The notes: a model not told the origin generated them from the sequence alone. Shown: positions 8,752 through 18,395, counted from the first letter of the stretch. The stretch is DNA of 64,000 bases from JAVVEW01 sp032251045 (GCA_032251045.1 JAVVEW010000005.1:6123-70122); one strand, 5' to 3'. Numbers and translations: made by a program.

Positions 8752-9633
8752 ATGCCCCATTTTGACGTGTTCTGTATTGGCTATGCCTGCTACGATCTGA
8801 CGTTCCATGTCCCACATCATCCGGGCAGCGATGAAAAAGTGTTTGCCGATCAATTCCTGGCCTGTGGCGGCGGGCCGGCGGCCAATGCTGCGGTAACGGC
8901 AGCACGCCTGGGTGCGGTCAGTGGTTTTTGTGGCTACTTAGGCCAGGATACGTTTGGCGAACTGCATGTACAAGAATTACGGCACGATCAGGTTAATTTG
9001 GATTTTCTGGTACGCGGCGCCGAGGCCACGCCGTTATCAAGCGTTTTCGTTAAACCGGAAGGACAACGAACGCTAGTCAATTATCAAGGCCAAACGCCAA
9101 AACTACCGCCATATCAGTTTGATTTTACCTCATTAAGCACCCGAACACTGCTGTTTGACGGCCATCAACCCAGGCTTTCGCTCCGTGCCGCACAAGCCTT
9201 GGCTAAAACAACCAAAATTCTCGATGCCGGCTCGGTACATGAGGGGACATTAGCATTATTGGATCAGGTCGATTATCTGGTCGCATCAGAAAAATTTGCC
9301 CTTGACTATGCCGGATCACCCGAACAAGCCTTGACCGAGCTGGCCAAGCAAGCACCGGCTGTGGTCATTACCTTAGGCGAGAAGGGCGTTATCTGGCGAC
9401 GCGGCCAGGAAAGCGGTCAAGAGGCAGCGATTCCTGTCTGTGCGGTAGACAGCAATGGCTGCGGTGATGCTTATCATGGTGCTTTTGCGGCAGGTCTGGC
9501 ACAGCGTTTGCCGTGGCCCGAATTGTTACGCTATGCCGGGGCGGCCGGGAGTGTTTGCTGCACACGCTCCGGGGCACGCACAGGCCTTCCTTATGCCAAT
9601 GACATTGCCGCCCTGCTCAGCCGCCCAACCTGA
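8752..9633 (+). CDS. PfkB-family (ribokinase-like) sugar kinase
   Basis: This 293-residue cytoplasmic enzyme phosphorylates a sugar or sugar-like alcohol using ATP. It opens with FDVFCIGYACYDL, followed by the ribokinase glycine motif CGGGPAANAAVTAARLG (about residues 38-54). The C-terminal active-site motif is DSNGCGDAYHGAF, a variant of DTTGAGD that keeps the anion-hole Gly-x-Gly-Asp. The substrate cannot be read from sequence; closest-looking relatives include sulfofructose and keto-sugar kinases. Divergent pairing with dhaL suggests a shared triose or ketose function. An AAAGG stretch precedes the start. Confidence 0.85.
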   Translation: MPHFDVFCIGYACYDLTFHVPHHPGSDEKVFADQFLACGGGPAANAAVTAARLGAVSGFCGYLGQDTFGELHVQELRHDQVNLDFLVRGAEATPLSSVFVKPEGQRTLVNYQGQTPKLPPYQFDFTSLSTRTLLFDGHQPRLSLRAAQALAKTTKILDAGSVHEGTLALLDQVDYLVASEKFALDYAGSPEQALTELAKQAPAVVITLGEKGVIWRRGQESGQEAAIPVCAVDSNGCGDAYHGAFAAGLAQRLPWPELLRYAGAAGSVCCTRSGARTGLPYANDIAALLSRPT

Positions 9634-9674
9634 ACACAGCACAATCCGACAAAACCGGCAATGACACTAAAACG

Positions 9675-11066
9675 TTATATATCGAGCCTGAAATTCAGGC
9701 CCACGGTATAAATATCATGGTCTTCATCATTGACTTCGGTTGTGCCACTGACACCTAAAAAGAAGCCCGAGGTCAGTTGATAGTCAACACCGGCGCGAAT
9801 ATAGACCACACCATCATGGACTTCATTACCGCCAATGCGAACATTGGATAAATTAAACGACTCCTGGTCACGATATTCGTACAAAGCACCGGTATAGGCA
9901 CTGATGTTCTCATCAAATTGATAACCGAACTCGACATCGCCAATCCAGACCAGCTCGTCAAAATCGGCATCCATGCTATCCCGGATGGAGGTGTAGGTAT
10001 GCTTATAGCGTACGCCACCCCGGCCTTTCATGAAGAAAGAATCGATGGCATAAACACCGTTGATATTGAATTCGGTCAGATAATCATGCGTATCACTGTT
10101 ACGCCCACGCGCCTCGTTATCGGTGTTGGTGTAGTTATAGCCCGCCAATAACGTGGCAAACACATAATCATTGAATTTATAAGCCGCATACGGCGTAACG
10201 CCAATGGTATGGGTGTTGTTGTCGTTAATGACTTGTTGCGTGTTGCTGTAAACATAAGTTAACGAGGTACCCACCACAAAGTCCCCCAGGGTTTTGTCAA
10301 CGCCACCGACAAACTGATACATATCCGTGGAGTATGCCAAGGGATTGCCTTTGTCATTACCCAGGTGTGAATAGTTGGCATTGCCCCAGAACACATCCAG
10401 CAAATCCTGGTCAGCGGAGGCTGCGAGCTGATTGTTACGCGAGTCCAGCCCCAACAACACCGAGCGACCGATTTCTGCAGCCAATCGCTGTGTGATATAG
10501 CCATTGGTCTGCCGAACGACTTGTTGGCTGCGCGCCCGTTCCTGTTCGATTTCGGCCACCGCCTGCAACACTTCCCGAGCGGTCAGCGCGGTCACAGGCC
10601 CTAGCGCCGGATTGATGGTATCGGAGGTGGCGACACTCACGCGCACCGTACCGGTGCGATCATTGTCATTCTAGCCGGCAATGGCCTCGCCGGCGTTGAA
10701 TGGAAAATCGGACACCGCCACGGTAAACTCGCCCGCTTCCAGCACGACATTGTCAATCAGAGCATTGTTGAACGAGCCGGCCGGGCCGCAGCGCCCATCA
10801 GGACAGGAATCATCATCGGCCGCCAAAAGAACGGATGATGGATTCAGGCCATTAGCTCCGCCCTGAAACAAAAAAATCTGCGGGTCCAGGGTTGGGCCAT
10901 CGGTAAAAATATCCAACTCTTGCCGGCTATCCAGGCTAAAGTCCAGAAACCCGACCGAACCTGCCCCTGCGGCGGTAATATTAAATGAATCACTGAACAA
11001 GACATCCGCCTGAAGCTGTGGCGCAAGTATCTGTAATGGTAGAAGTAATGGTTGTTTTTTCATCAT
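9675..11066 (-). pseudogene. Autotransporter-type surface protein interrupted by an in-frame TAG
   Basis: Two open frames on the same strand and in the same phase are separated only by a TAG codon at 10671-10673, so this is one gene with a nonsense codon. The N-terminal 131 residues (ATG at 11066) begin with a short leader, then a domain resembling the bacterial pre-peptidase/DVUA0089 type, with an AADDDSCPDG loop and a VLEAGEFTVAVSDF strand. After the TAG come about 330 residues, including a coiled segment (EIEQERARSQQ) and an autotransporter-like outer-membrane beta-barrel (WGNANYSHLG to the terminal GLNFRLDI). Reading continues naturally across the stop (AGEAIAG-TAG-NDNDRTGTV). It could be a true nonsense mutation, a sequencing error or a readthrough site. 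Confidence 0.75.
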
Positions 11067-11094
11067 GCTCTTCAATAATTAATGGCAAAAAAGG

Positions 11095-13215
11095 TTATTT
11101 ATGATCCAGACGCCAGCACCGGTCTTCGGTCAGTAAGCCTCGCTTAAACCACTGCTCAAACGTGGCTTGATCCTTGGCATAAAGCCCAGAACAGGCGCTG
11201 GCCGGCCATGCTCCGGCTTCCAATTCGTGCAGCCAATCATGCCAGGCGCGTATGTTTTCGGCGCAAAAACGCAAGTCTTTATCAGGGTCGCCTAAGGCAA
11301 ACAACATAGCCGCATCAGGACGCCCTTTAACGTAAAAACGGCCCAAACGACGCACAGCATAGCCCATGGCCTGGGTTAAGTCTGCCAATTCTTGGGTAAT
11401 GAGAATATCGGCATTGAATAACCGGGTCAGGCTTTCGATACGCGCCGCAAGGTTTAATGGATCCCCTAGAATGGAAAACTTGCGCACCGCACGTTCCGGC
11501 CCCATGTTGCCCATCACCACTTCGCCCGAGGTCAGGCCGATACCGGCATCGATCAATCGACTGATTGCCTCCAGCGAACTTTGATCAAATTTCTGCTGAT
11601 AACGCTGTGTAAGGTTAGCAAAAAACTGCTGTTGCAATTGCGCCAACTCCAAAGCTGCCTGCAAACAGTTTTGTTTGACGAACCGTTCGTCGCTGTCGGT
11701 ATAAACCCAGTAATAGCACACCATATCACCCACATAGGCTTCCAGTACGCCGTGATATTTCTGATCCAGAATTAACGAAGTCTCAGTCAGATAATCATTC
11801 ATCAACTCCAGCACATCCACCGGCTTGTGCAATAAACCGGTAATGCTGGTGTAACCTGCCATGTCGCTCATCAACACCACGGCTTTACGCTGATGGCTTT
11901 GGAAACGCTCGCCTTGCTTCAATTTGAACAACATACCCAACACTTGGCCGGACATGTATTGCTGAATGTAATATTCGGCTTTGATACCTTTTAGATAACG
12001 ATGCGCCATGGCTAAAAGCAAGGCGGAAAGATACGCCACCATGCTGGCCGTGACCGGCCAAAGCTGAATCAGGGGAGTAAAAAAACACAACGCCATCAAC
12101 GCGCCCAGCAACATCACCGCCAACAACCATGCCCAGGCCGGCCGACTTAACCGGGACATAGCCACGCCCAAAAACGCCAACGCCAGAAACAAGGTCCAAC
12201 GCCAGCCGATTAAAGGCCGCCTGGGGTGGTCTTGTTGCAACAAGGTTTCCACCGCATCGGCCAGATATTGCGCACCCGGCGTCATCAATGGCTTGGTCAG
12301 CCAGTTGCTGGTCATCGGCGTGATCAAAATATCGGTGGCTTCATGGGGCATGGTGACCTGAAAAATCACCACTCGGTCACGCACATAGGCGGCCGTCCGT
12401 GCGGCAATGTCAGTATCGCAAGAGGCTAAAGCAGATAACGGTAATAGCGGGAATTGTGCATTCAGCTGGGTTTGGTAAATGGGACGACTCAAGCGAATGC
12501 GTCGGCAACGGCGCGCTTGATCGCAAACCTCGTCATCGGCCTGATCACGCAAAGAAGCGTTGGCTTGCTCTGGATGGTAATGCTCAGCCAAACGTACCAC
12601 AGCATGATCCGGCGATAAATCCAGCCAACGGGCAATGGCGGTTTTTTGCGTGATCAGACGATCACTGGCCACCACCCCATTCTGCGGCAGGCTTAGCGAT
12701 GCCTCCCAGCCATACAAGGTAAAATCCAAACCTTTGGAAGGCAAATACGGGGCGATAAGAAAATGTTCCAGGGTCTCGGGACGCATTGCCAGCGGCGCTT
12801 GGCCGGCGGAGCTGTTCAGAATCTGGCATCCCGATTCCGTGTTGACACAGGCAGGATTTGACCACTGCACCTGCTGTTTGGCATCGATACATAAGGCGTA
12901 AGGCATGATGCCTTCTTGCAGACGGGCGATGCGCGCATCCAGAAACACGCCGCGTGCGCCGGCCGCCACCGCAATATCGGCAGCGCGGGCAAACAAGGGC
13001 AGCGCCTGTTTACGGCTGACCTCATACGGCAATTGATCATCTAAGGCCACCACGGCAACATGCCGCCACTGTTGCCGCGCCTGATACACCAATGCACTGT
13101 CGTGAACCCAAGCATCCAGATGGGTGGTCAGCAGCGTATCCAGCAGGATAGCCAGTCCCCAAGCGAGTATGACAAACCCTGATTGATACAAGGTCTCACG
13201 GGTCAAACGCAACAT
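11095..13215 (-). CDS. CHASE2-domain class III adenylate/guanylate cyclase
   Basis: This 706-residue membrane protein is predicted to make a cyclic nucleotide after sensing an extracytoplasmic signal. It has an N-terminal membrane helix (about 11-30), a large periplasmic CHASE2-like domain (about 30-330, AVVALDDQLPYE, GARGVFLDARIA), three membrane helices (about 338-408), and a cytoplasmic cyclase domain (about 445-640). Both metal-binding Asp positions are visible (LMSDMAGYT and YVGDMVCYY). So are the GLTSGEVVMGNMGPE strand and ILGDPLNLAARIESL, with the catalytic Asn and Arg. The second Asp is followed by Met instead of the usual Gly. It lies 20 bases after a secreted-protein gene and 28 bases before the interrupted autotransporter gene, suggesting one operon. 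Confidence 0.88.
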   Translation of the reverse strand: MLRLTRETLYQSGFVILAWGLAILLDTLLTTHLDAWVHDSALVYQARQQWRHVAVVALDDQLPYEVSRKQALPLFARAADIAVAAGARGVFLDARIARLQEGIMPYALCIDAKQQVQWSNPACVNTESGCQILNSSAGQAPLAMRPETLEHFLIAPYLPSKGLDFTLYGWEASLSLPQNGVVASDRLITQKTAIARWLDLSPDHAVVRLAEHYHPEQANASLRDQADDEVCDQARRCRRIRLSRPIYQTQLNAQFPLLPLSALASCDTDIAARTAAYVRDRVVIFQVTMPHEATDILITPMTSNWLTKPLMTPGAQYLADAVETLLQQDHPRRPLIGWRWTLFLALAFLGVAMSRLSRPAWAWLLAVMLLGALMALCFFTPLIQLWPVTASMVAYLSALLLAMAHRYLKGIKAEYYIQQYMSGQVLGMLFKLKQGERFQSHQRKAVVLMSDMAGYTSITGLLHKPVDVLELMNDYLTETSLILDQKYHGVLEAYVGDMVCYYWVYTDSDERFVKQNCLQAALELAQLQQQFFANLTQRYQQKFDQSSLEAISRLIDAGIGLTSGEVVMGNMGPERAVRKFSILGDPLNLAARIESLTRLFNADILITQELADLTQAMGYAVRRLGRFYVKGRPDAAMLFALGDPDKDLRFCAENIRAWHDWLHELEAGAWPASACSGLYAKDQATFEQWFKRGLLTEDRCWRLDHK

Positions 13216-13235
13216 GAGCAGACCAAAGCCCTGCG

Positions 13236-13988
13236 TCAGAACCGGTACTGCATTGCCAGTGGCTGACTGCGTTCAGGAAAGTGGAAATTGGCCAACATAT
13301 CAAGCAAACATTGATTTAATGGTGATACCGAGGCATCAAGCAAACGCACGGCACTGACCGTTCCATCTGTTTCAACACGCCAGGATAATTGAGTGAATGC
13401 GGCGTCGGGATATAACGCCTGACACAAGCGCGCTTCAGGAAGAACTCGCTCGATCACCTGTTCACGACTCAGATCCGGCCCACTTTTCGGCGCTTTCTTG
13501 CCCAGGGGCAGCGCCCGCAGCGTGACAGAGGTAGTGCGCTGCACCTGATATTGGGTATCGGCGTATTCCGGCACAATAGCGCTGACACAGCGCAAGGCCA
13601 CGTCTTGCCTGCTGGAACAATTCATGCGGTTACCCATCCAGGGAGAACAAGAAAAATCACTGGATAATTCCAACCAGGGCTGCACCGCGCCGGCCAGCGT
13701 AATACTCAACGCCTGATCAAAAGCATTCTGGCAAATGAGCTGCGTAGTGTCAGCCGTAGCGTCTGTTTTGACGGTCAACCATAAACGCCCGCCTGGCAAC
13801 AACTTCAAACGTGCACCCTGCTCCAGTTGCTGACTCGATGTACAGGTGTTGGCCTCGATCAGCGTGCCTGAGCTTTTATTAGGGTGCAACAAGATCGCAT
13901 CACATGCCGCAGACAACCCCAGCGAAGACCAGGTTGCCAATACGGTCAGTAACCCGAACATCGCATATGTTTTTAATGAGTGCTTCAT
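13236..13988 (-). CDS. Secreted protein of unknown function with TonB-C-like end
   Basis: I do not recognise a named family. The start at 13988 is chosen because AGGAGG sits six bases before it; the longer frame to 14018 has no such site. The 250-residue product has a signal peptide (to about residue 27, ending LSAACDA), five or more further cysteines suggesting disulphides, and a C-terminal segment (TDGTVSAVRLLDASVS, then CLLDMLANFHFPE). That segment resembles the TonB/AgmX C-terminal fold, in which a conserved Cys pair flanks the last helix. It heads a probable operon with the cyclase and autotransporter genes, so it may act in the same envelope signalling process. Confidence 0.75.
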   Translation of the reverse strand: MKHSLKTYAMFGLLTVLATWSSLGLSAACDAILLHPNKSSGTLIEANTCTSSQQLEQGARLKLLPGGRLWLTVKTDATADTTQLICQNAFDQALSITLAGAVQPWLELSSDFSCSPWMGNRMNCSSRQDVALRCVSAIVPEYADTQYQVQRTTSVTLRALPLGKKAPKSGPDLSREQVIERVLPEARLCQALYPDAAFTQLSWRVETDGTVSAVRLLDASVSPLNQCLLDMLANFHFPERSQPLAMQYRF

Positions 13989-14173
13989 AAGCCCTCCTGA
14001 ACAGAAACCCAGAGTCAACGCGGTCCTTGAGTTTTACCGGGGTAAGAAACATGCGCATCAGATGCATGTTGTGTTGCGAACGACGTGATGACACTGCGCT
14101 GCCGGAGTGGCGCACAAGAATAGACCCCCCATGAAAACGATCAGGAAAGCCGACTCGTCCGCCGTCGAATTGT

Positions 14174-14956
14174 CTACTCGCAGACCGGTTTTCCTGAGTC
14201 TTGAGCAAGTTCGCGCATCACCGGCACAGCCAGCCCGGCCTGATCGGCATGGCGCAGACAGCGCTCAAGGCGTGCGTTGGCGCGTCGCCCCAAACAAAAG
14301 CGATCCGGGCAGTCTTCGATACCTTCAACCATGCCGGCAATCAGGCGTTGTTCCGGTAAAGGCTGGCCGACCAACCAGGTTTGAATTTGCAAAACCTCCC
14401 GCGCCAGGCTTTCGGCCAAGTCGGGATGATGGCGCCATAATTCGCCAACCGTGCAATTGTTTTTCAGCCCCGCGATATTCACGGTCAGAATGTACAAGGC
14501 CTTGCGCACCAGCTCGTACAAAAGCTCATTTTCATCGGTCAGCACCTTGGCCGGGATATTCAGCTCGGTCAAGGCATCGGTCATGAGTTGCGCACCCGGG
14601 CCGTAAGAAGAATTATAGAGGATTCGGGTAACAGGACGGTCTTTTTTCTTTTCCAGCCAGATCACGGTAATGGTGGGATTAACCAAGCCGTGACGCTGCC
14701 AGTCTCTGGGCAGCAATTCATTTTGCAGCAAGCCAACGCGATCCCGCCAGACTTCCGGCAAGGTGGTCAGCACCGGGTCGAGTTGATCCTCCGGCACCAT
14801 GATCACCACTCGCTCCGGCAGCGGTATGGCAGCGGCTTCCTGGGTGATATCCATGTGGCGGGTGATGGGATAAACCGGATGCCCTAAGCGCAACAAGCCA
14901 TGCGCGAACACGCTGGCCAGCTCGCCAATACCGATGATGACAACAGGCGCTTTCAT
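14174..14956 (-). CDS. Ketopantoate-reductase-like NAD(P)-binding protein
   Basis: The 260-residue protein starts with a dinucleotide-binding motif (VVIIGIGELASVFAHGLL) as in the ApbA/PanE ketopantoate reductase fold, followed by an RVVIMVPEDQLDPVL strand typical of the Rossmann domain. A mostly helical C-terminal half follows (LVRKALYILTVNIAGL). The canonical PanE catalytic residues cannot be assigned with confidence, so true ketopantoate reduction is doubtful. It begins 3 bases after the dxs stop, and hpnO lies upstream on the same strand, so it is probably co-transcribed with hopanoid genes. It may be a reductase in that pathway, but this is inference only. Confidence 0.7.
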   Translation of the reverse strand: MKAPVVIIGIGELASVFAHGLLRLGHPVYPITRHMDITQEAAAIPLPERVVIMVPEDQLDPVLTTLPEVWRDRVGLLQNELLPRDWQRHGLVNPTITVIWLEKKKDRPVTRILYNSSYGPGAQLMTDALTELNIPAKVLTDENELLYELVRKALYILTVNIAGLKNNCTVGELWRHHPDLAESLAREVLQIQTWLVGQPLPEQRLIAGMVEGIEDCPDRFCLGRRANARLERCLRHADQAGLAVPVMRELAQDSGKPVCE

Positions 14957-14959
14957 ATC

Positions 14960-16816
14960 TCAGGCGCAGAATTGTTCGATTTTTTGCAATAAACCCGCGC
15001 TGTCCAGACCACATTCGGCCAGCAGTTCTTCGCGCGTGCCCTGCTCGATGAAAGCATCAGGCAAGCCTATGTTCTGCACCGGCAACAAAATCCCCTGGCG
15101 CTGCAAAAACTCATTGACCGCGCTACCGGCACCGCCGGCGATGACATTGTCTTCAACGGTGACCAACACCTCATGGGTCTTGGCCAGTTCCAACAGCAAA
15201 TCTTCGTCCAGAGGTTTGACAAAACGCATGTTAATCACCGTGGCACCCAGCTGTTTGCCGACTTCCAGCGCCGATTTCAGCAACACGCCGAAATTCAAAA
15301 TAGCGATTCGACCGCCTTCGTGACAGCGCTGTGCTTTGCCGATAGCCAGCGGTTTCAGTGCGCTGTCGACCTTAACGCCCGGGCCTTTCCCGCGAGGATA
15401 ACGCACTGCCGCAGGCCCTGGATGTTTGAAGCCGGTGGTGAGCATTTGCCGACATTCGTTCTCATCAGCCGGGGCCATGATCAGCATGTTAGGTATGCAG
15501 CGCAAAAAGCTTAAATCAAAACTGCCGGCATGGGTAGGGCCGTCCGGACCCACCAGACCGGCGCGATCCAAAGCAAACAAGACATCCAGATTCTGCAACG
15601 CGACATCGTGAATCAGTTGATCGTAAGCCCGTTGCAGGAAGGTTGAATAAATCGCCACCACCGGCTTCATGCCCAGACACGCCTGCCCTGCGGCCAGGGT
15701 AACCGCATGTTGCTCGGCAATAGCGACATCAAAATACCGCTTAGGGAACCGCTTGGAAAACTCTACCAGACCGGAACCCTCACGCATCGCCGGGGTAATG
15801 CCCAACAATCGTTCGTCTTCGGTTGCCATGTCGCATAACCACTGGCCGAACACCTGAGTAAAGGTGGGATGGGGCGACGGCGCGGATTTCGGTAAACAGT
15901 TTTGCGCAGGGTCAAATGCCGGTACGCCATGCCAGGCCAGCGGGTCTTTTTCCGCCGGCTCATAGCCCTTGCCTTTTTTGGTGACAATATGCAAAAACCT
16001 GGGGCCACCCAGACGTTTCAGATTCTCCAGGGTATCGACCAACAGCTCCACGTCATGGCCATCGATAGGGCCGACGTAATTGAAACCCAGTTCCTCGAAC
16101 AAGGTACCCGGCACGATCATGCCTTTGACATGTTCTTCGGTTTTACGGGCGAACTCCCAGACGCTGGGCACGGCGCTCAGGACTTTGCGGCTTTCCTCGC
16201 GCATCGACGAATAAAAGCGGCTGGACAGCACCTTGGTCAGATAGTTGTTCATCGCCCCGACATTGGGCGAGATGGACATGTCATTATCGTTCAGGATCAC
16301 CAACACATTGGCATCGAGATCACCGGCGTGATTCATCGCCTCATAATCCATGCCGCCGGTGATGCCGCCGTCGCCGATAATAGCCGTGACATGGCGATCC
16401 TCGCCTTTTTCCCTGGCGGCAATGGCCATGCCTATGGCCGCGCTGATCGAGGTGCTGGAATGGCCGACGCCAAAGGCGTCGTATTCACTTTCGGCGCGAT
16501 TGGGAAATGCACACACGCCGTCTTTTTGGCGAATACTGTGCATCCGTTGTTTGCGGCCGGTCAGGATTTTATGCGGATAAGCCTGATGCCCGACATCCCA
16601 GACCAGCTGATCAAAGGGTGTATTGAAGACATAGTGTAGCGCTACGGTTAACTCAACCGTGCCTAGACCTGCGGCAAAGTGGCCGCCGGTCTGGCCGACC
16701 GAATGAGTCAGGAATGTCCGTAATTCCTGGGCAACCTGGGGCAATTGATCTTTGGTTAGTTGACGCAGGTCGCCGGGCAAAGAAATGCGATCCAGCAAAG
16801 GGTAAGTTTCAGTCAT
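14960..16816 (-). CDS. dxs: 1-deoxy-D-xylulose-5-phosphate synthase
   Basis: Dxs condenses pyruvate and glyceraldehyde 3-phosphate with thiamine diphosphate, the first step of the non-mevalonate isoprenoid pathway. The 618 residues match the family's length. Visible motifs include VWDVGHQAYPHKILTGR, the thiamine-diphosphate motif GDGGITGGMDYEAMN (about residue 150), the DLDVLFALDRAGLVGPDGPTH-type segment with GPDGPTHAGSFDLS, and the PRGKGPG block. It lies between hpnO and a reductase-like gene on the same strand, which suggests it is a dedicated supply gene for hopanoids. A second dxs elsewhere in the genome is possible. Confidence 0.97.
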   Translation of the reverse strand: MTETYPLLDRISLPGDLRQLTKDQLPQVAQELRTFLTHSVGQTGGHFAAGLGTVELTVALHYVFNTPFDQLVWDVGHQAYPHKILTGRKQRMHSIRQKDGVCAFPNRAESEYDAFGVGHSSTSISAAIGMAIAAREKGEDRHVTAIIGDGGITGGMDYEAMNHAGDLDANVLVILNDNDMSISPNVGAMNNYLTKVLSSRFYSSMREESRKVLSAVPSVWEFARKTEEHVKGMIVPGTLFEELGFNYVGPIDGHDVELLVDTLENLKRLGGPRFLHIVTKKGKGYEPAEKDPLAWHGVPAFDPAQNCLPKSAPSPHPTFTQVFGQWLCDMATEDERLLGITPAMREGSGLVEFSKRFPKRYFDVAIAEQHAVTLAAGQACLGMKPVVAIYSTFLQRAYDQLIHDVALQNLDVLFALDRAGLVGPDGPTHAGSFDLSFLRCIPNMLIMAPADENECRQMLTTGFKHPGPAAVRYPRGKGPGVKVDSALKPLAIGKAQRCHEGGRIAILNFGVLLKSALEVGKQLGATVINMRFVKPLDEDLLLELAKTHEVLVTVEDNVIAGGAGSAVNEFLQRQGILLPVQNIGLPDAFIEQGTREELLAECGLDSAGLLQKIEQFCA

Positions 16817-16841
16817 GATTCATCGTCAGTTCCGCCGGCTT

Positions 16842-18230
16842 TTAACCGGCTTTGGATTTCAGGGCATGGCCAGCCAGATTTTTTCCCAAGTCCCATATTG
16901 CACCGGAAATCTGGTGGGTCTCGGCGATGGTTTTATCCAGCGCTATGAGCACATCGTCACGGTCTTGCTCAGACAACACCAGTGGCGGCAAGAATTTGAT
17001 CACATTCATGCCGTGCCCTGCCACCTGTGACAGGATTTGATGTTCTTTGAACAGTGGAATAGTAATCATCTGGCAGAACAAACCTTTATTAGCCGCCTCC
17101 AGCATCGCCCAGGCTGCTTTCAGACTCAAGCTTTTCGGGGTGCCGAATTCAATGGCCAGCATCATGCCACGGCCGCGAACCGTTTTGACCAATTCATAAC
17201 GCTGTTCCAGCTCTTTAAGACCGGCCAGCAATTCGCCGCCAATGCGTGCGGCATGATTGATTAAATCTTCGCTGCGTAACACTTCCAGGGTAGCCAGACC
17301 TGCCGCCATGGCCATGTTGTTTTTCGAGAACGTGGAGCCATGCACCACCGCTCTATCCATGCGGTTAAACACGCTGTCCATGACTTTATCGGTCATCGCC
17401 ACCGCGCCCACCGGCACGAAACCGCCGGACAGAGCCTTGGCCATTAAAATCATATCCGGCTCGATTTCATCATGCTCGATAGCCCAGAATTTGCCGGTGC
17501 GACCGATGCCGGTCTGCACTTCATCGGCAACCACCAAAGCACCATGCTGGCGACATAAACGTACCGCATCAGCCAGATAGCCTGGGTCAGGCAGATTCAC
17601 GCCTTTGCCCTGAATCGGCTCGACAATAAAGGCCGCGACATCGTTTTTCGCCAGCACCTGCTCCAGCGCGGCCAGATCGTTGAAAGGCACGGACAGGCAG
17701 TCCGGCAGCATGGGGCCAAAGCCTTCGCGGAAAATCGGCTCGCCGTTCAGCGCCAGCGACCCCATGGTCAGGCCGTGATAAGCATGATCGCAGAACACGA
17801 TTTTGCTGCGCCTGGTGGTGTAACGGGCAAATTTAATCGCCGCCTCCACAGCTTCAGTGCCGGAATTACAGAAGAACATTTTGCTCAACCGTGCAGGCAT
17901 GGTGGCCAGTAATTGCTTGGCCAATACGCCGCTGAGAATGGACACGTCCAGCTGCACCAGGTCCGGCAATTGTGACGTCAACACCTCCTGTAAGGCGTTG
18001 ACCACAGTGGGATGATTGCGGCCCAGGGCATACACACCAAAACCGCTCAGCAGATCCAGGTAACGCGTGTCCTGGTCGTCATACAAATAAGGGCCAACGG
18101 CACGCTGGTAATTGCGGTCGTAACCGATGGTTTTCAGCATACGCACCATTTGATTGTTCAAATGACGGCTGTGTAGTTCAAAACGATCCTGCTGATGCTC
18201 GGCCAGTATGCTGGCGATGGAAAACGTCAT
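16842..18230 (-). CDS. hpnO: HpnO hopanoid aminotransferase
   Basis: HpnO is a pyridoxal-phosphate class III aminotransferase that makes 35-aminobacteriohopanetriol from the ribosylhopane-derived aldehyde, giving the amino-hopanoids typical of methanotrophs. The 462 residues carry FFCNSGTEAVEAAIKFAR, the VADEVQTGIGRTGKFW segment with the cofactor-binding Asp, and HGSTFSKNNMAM with the Schiff-base Lys near residue 300. It resembles ornithine/acetylornithine aminotransferases, so the HpnO call also relies on hpnG, shc and hpnH nearby. TGAGGA lies before the ATG. A 233-base gap separates it from hpnG, so it may have its own promoter. Confidence 0.88.
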   Translation of the reverse strand: MTFSIASILAEHQQDRFELHSRHLNNQMVRMLKTIGYDRNYQRAVGPYLYDDQDTRYLDLLSGFGVYALGRNHPTVVNALQEVLTSQLPDLVQLDVSILSGVLAKQLLATMPARLSKMFFCNSGTEAVEAAIKFARYTTRRSKIVFCDHAYHGLTMGSLALNGEPIFREGFGPMLPDCLSVPFNDLAALEQVLAKNDVAAFIVEPIQGKGVNLPDPGYLADAVRLCRQHGALVVADEVQTGIGRTGKFWAIEHDEIEPDMILMAKALSGGFVPVGAVAMTDKVMDSVFNRMDRAVVHGSTFSKNNMAMAAGLATLEVLRSEDLINHAARIGGELLAGLKELEQRYELVKTVRGRGMMLAIEFGTPKSLSLKAAWAMLEAANKGLFCQMITIPLFKEHQILSQVAGHGMNVIKFLPPLVLSEQDRDDVLIALDKTIAETHQISGAIWDLGKNLAGHALKSKAG

Positions 18231-18395
18231 AACAATCCTCAGACAAACTTCTTGATATTCATAGTTAAGTCTTAGCGTGGACAGCCATACACTCTATCCA
18301 CTCCATTATCTGCCAGCTCAGGACAATGCTTATCTACCCCGCACACCGTTATCGCGCAGTTGCACACGGTGAATAAGCCTTAAGGCGCATTAAGC

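Noticed and set aside
10671..10673. Pyrrolysine or programmed recoding at the TAG
   Set aside because: No recoding signal is visible, no pyrrolysine genes are seen and the family does not use it; nonsense mutation or error is simpler.
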